A DNA stretch of 64,000 bases. It comes from Diprion similis. Its lineage: Eukaryota > Arthropoda > Insecta > Hymenoptera > Diprionidae. Position 1 is the first letter of the stretch; every line of letters starts with the position of its first letter. The translations under genes were made by a program, and so were the position numbers. The stretch is from contig NC_060116.1 of the NCBI RefSeq assembly GCF_021155765.1, forward strand, positions 5,084,001 through 5,148,000, in the 5' to 3' direction. The notes under the pieces were generated by a model. The model saw only the letters and a list, made by a program, of their open reading frames with translations, did no database searches and was not told the DNA's origin. Positions 62,179 to 64,000 of this stretch are shown piece by piece.

Positions 62179-64000
62179 GTGAGTTTTGCCAACTTACTAC
62201 TGTCAAATATTTCTGCCAAAGCAAAGACTGGTCATTGGTTTCTTTGTTTGGTGTTTTTTTTTTTCTTCGGCTTTTACATTACCTCGGACAATTTTTGAAG
62301 CTCTGACAACAGAGATGCGAGGGGTGAATTGGGGCTGCAGTTTTCGGACGAGCTACGGATATTTGCTTTGCAAATTGGCTAAATCAATGACACCTCGCTT
62401 CGTGATTGTTAGTGCGGCATTGAAGCTGAACGATGCGTTGATTGCTCGATTATTCAAATTGTGTATTATTGAACCCACTTTCCGAATATAGGGGCTTACA
62501 AGCACAATCCGCAAGCTTTTGGTTTGGACTTATTTCTTAAGCAATAAATCGATACTTTTTATTCATTTTATTACGAGATAAACGTTCGCCGAGTATTTGT
62601 TAAATTGTTATATTCGAAAGCTGCGAAGATCTATTTGAAAATGCAAATGCAGAAGAGACTCAAATTTTGAACGAATCTACTAATTTTAAGTCTTTGAAAT
62701 TTTTCAAACTATTCGAAACGAAATATCTACATCCAAGCTCTTGTTTATAATTTCAGAACATTGGAATTTTATCATTTTTAAAAGAAATCTTCGTTGCTTA
62801 CGAATGCAATAACTGACGTGTATTTAATTTTTAACTCTCTCGTAACAGAATTAATAAACCGTATCGTTTTTTAACTGTGCCGTTTCCTTCTTACAAAGAA
62901 GCGTATATACGTATAGTTGAAAGTCGAAATCACTTTTGTCATGGTTCCGAGATTATAATATGTGCCCCGGAATTTTTCATCACATCTTATGTATTCTCCC
63001 ATGTTTTACCCCCCTAATTTTTTATGACGAATTCCTTATATTCGTGCAATGCTGTGAGACGCAAAGTAGAGAAAAAAAGAAGAAAATTTTATCGATAAAA
63101 CACCTTCTCAACAACAAACCCCAGCCTAAATACACGTGGAAACTTTCGAGAACGCATTTATAGGCTTTCTAAGAAACAATTTGTACCTCAAAGATGAATT
63201 CTTGGCATAAAATATATTGAAACAAACCGAACAATAAGTTCACTAATTGCAAAATTTGATGAAAAGAACAATTCTGAAAGTATGAAACTCGATTCCCCAA
63301 AAATTATATTCACAACATCAAAGTATCATCAGGCCAATCGATTCCTTGAAGAAAACTCTTGACTAAATTTTCCACTGTCAGCCCTGAATTTGAATTTGAA
63401 TTTATAACATCCTCGGTAGATACTCGCGTCGAACTTTGCAAAATAAGAGAATTAGATGGGGGTTGTAATTTCCGTCCACCCCTCGAATCCAATTGCAAAC
63501 AACGAACTGTGCGACATGGACTCGGCGTTTTCCCATATCCAAGAGTACCTATAGTCCTGCGTATTGTGCAGCACGTCCGGCGTCCTGGTAAAAGGACACA
63601 CCGAACACTCGGCCCCTTGTGTCCCTTCGGACCAAAACTCAACGGCGTTCAACCCTCAGCCAGCAGTTTTCCCAGCTCGTGTTCGTTTGTTTCTCGTTCC
63701 TGTTCCATTACCTGATTAGGTTCCAGTTTAAGGGTTTGAGGACAGGTAATATCGCCGGACTTTTACACGCTATTTCTCCCCTGAATGACATCAGCAGAAT
63801 TGCACGAGTATCAGGGCTGCTTAAAGAGATGGTGGAGTCGGACTTTGTGCGATTTTCAAAAAAAAAAAATTTAAAAGAAAACGAGAGCGAGGGTTGAGTC
63901 TCTCCCCATAACGTCGGGCACAACAGTCCTTGAAATTTTCTTTGTTCCTCAAATCTCATACAACGGAATTATAATTTCGGGATTCCTGGAATCTTATGAA
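62179..64000 (+). other. Probable first intron of the globin gene
   Basis: Begins with a consensus GTGAGT donor. No plus-strand segment between here and the window end encodes a CD-loop or E-helix globin pattern. The far part contains coding-like sequence on the opposite strand, listed separately. Confidence 0.5.
63310..63830 (-). pseudogene. Frame-broken coding-like sequence, unknown family
   Basis: On the minus strand three adjoining stretches look protein-like but lie in different frames: an acidic helix (VMEQERETNEHELGKLLAEG) ending at a stop near 63630, a Cys/Trp-containing stretch (AECSVCPFTRTPDVLHN, then YSWIWENAESMSHSS) at about 63652-63455, and a C-terminal stretch (LTVENLVKSFLQGIDWPDD) ending at a stop at 63310. 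No introns with good splice sites explain the frame changes. It may be a decayed gene or retrocopy inside the globin intron. The family is not recognised, and the frames could also be chance. Confidence 0.3.

Noticed and set aside
1-64000. CRISPR arrays, bacterial operons and insertion sequences
   Set aside because: No regularly spaced direct repeats with unique spacers and no bacterial gene features were seen. The window is eukaryotic.

Overview
The window looks like nuclear DNA from an insect. Genes are split by GT-AG introns and separated by long AT-rich stretches with many homopolymers and microsatellites, and there is one eukaryotic tRNA gene with internal A and B boxes. The gene content (an EMAP-like protein, a secreted NPC2/ML protein, a SAM-domain scaffold and an N-myristoylated globin) fits an arthropod. 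A hymenopteran is my guess, but nothing in the sequence proves it. All gene models below were built by hand from splice-site consensus and reading-phase continuity, without similarity searches.

Layout. (1) 1-3.3 kb, minus strand: the 5' end of an echinoderm-microtubule-associated-protein-like (EML) gene, three coding exons with the trimerising coiled coil; it runs off the left edge. (2) 3.3-21.8 kb: no protein gene I can support. It holds simple repeats, a 157-bp long hairpin (15.3 kb), a CpG-richer block ending in a plus-strand splice donor (17.4-18.0 kb) and a 174-bp MITE-like element (19.3 kb). (3) 21,811-21,892, plus strand: tRNA-Ser(CGA). (4) 22.2-25.6 kb: two diverged copies of one noncoding segment, a cluster of short inverted repeats and a C16 tract. 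(5) 25,662-27,582, minus strand: a complete four-exon NPC2-like gene (162 aa). (6) 27.7-31.2 kb: no supported gene. (7) 31,293-43,266, minus strand: a complete 12-exon gene for a 1,151-aa scaffold with a Gln-rich centre, a coiled coil and a C-terminal SAM domain. Every exon junction keeps phase. Two small in-phase exons at 48.9 and 49.7 kb suggest a longer isoform from an upstream promoter. (8) 43.5-60 kb: mostly intronic or intergenic, with long microsatellites, a piggyBac-like foldback (53.9 kb) and a CpG-rich block (56.5-57.0 kb). (9) 60.0-62.2 kb, plus strand: a GAGA/CpG-rich probable promoter region, then the first coding exon of a globin-X-like gene that leaves the window on the right. 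(10) 63.3-64 kb, minus strand: coding-like but frame-broken sequence.

The genes act in unrelated processes (microtubule binding, extracellular sterol/lipid binding, cortical or cytoskeletal scaffolding, haem-protein chemistry), and the order gives no sign of a cluster or operon. The most useful results are the full phase-consistent exon structure of the SAM scaffold with its alternative 5' ends, and several small structured repeats.
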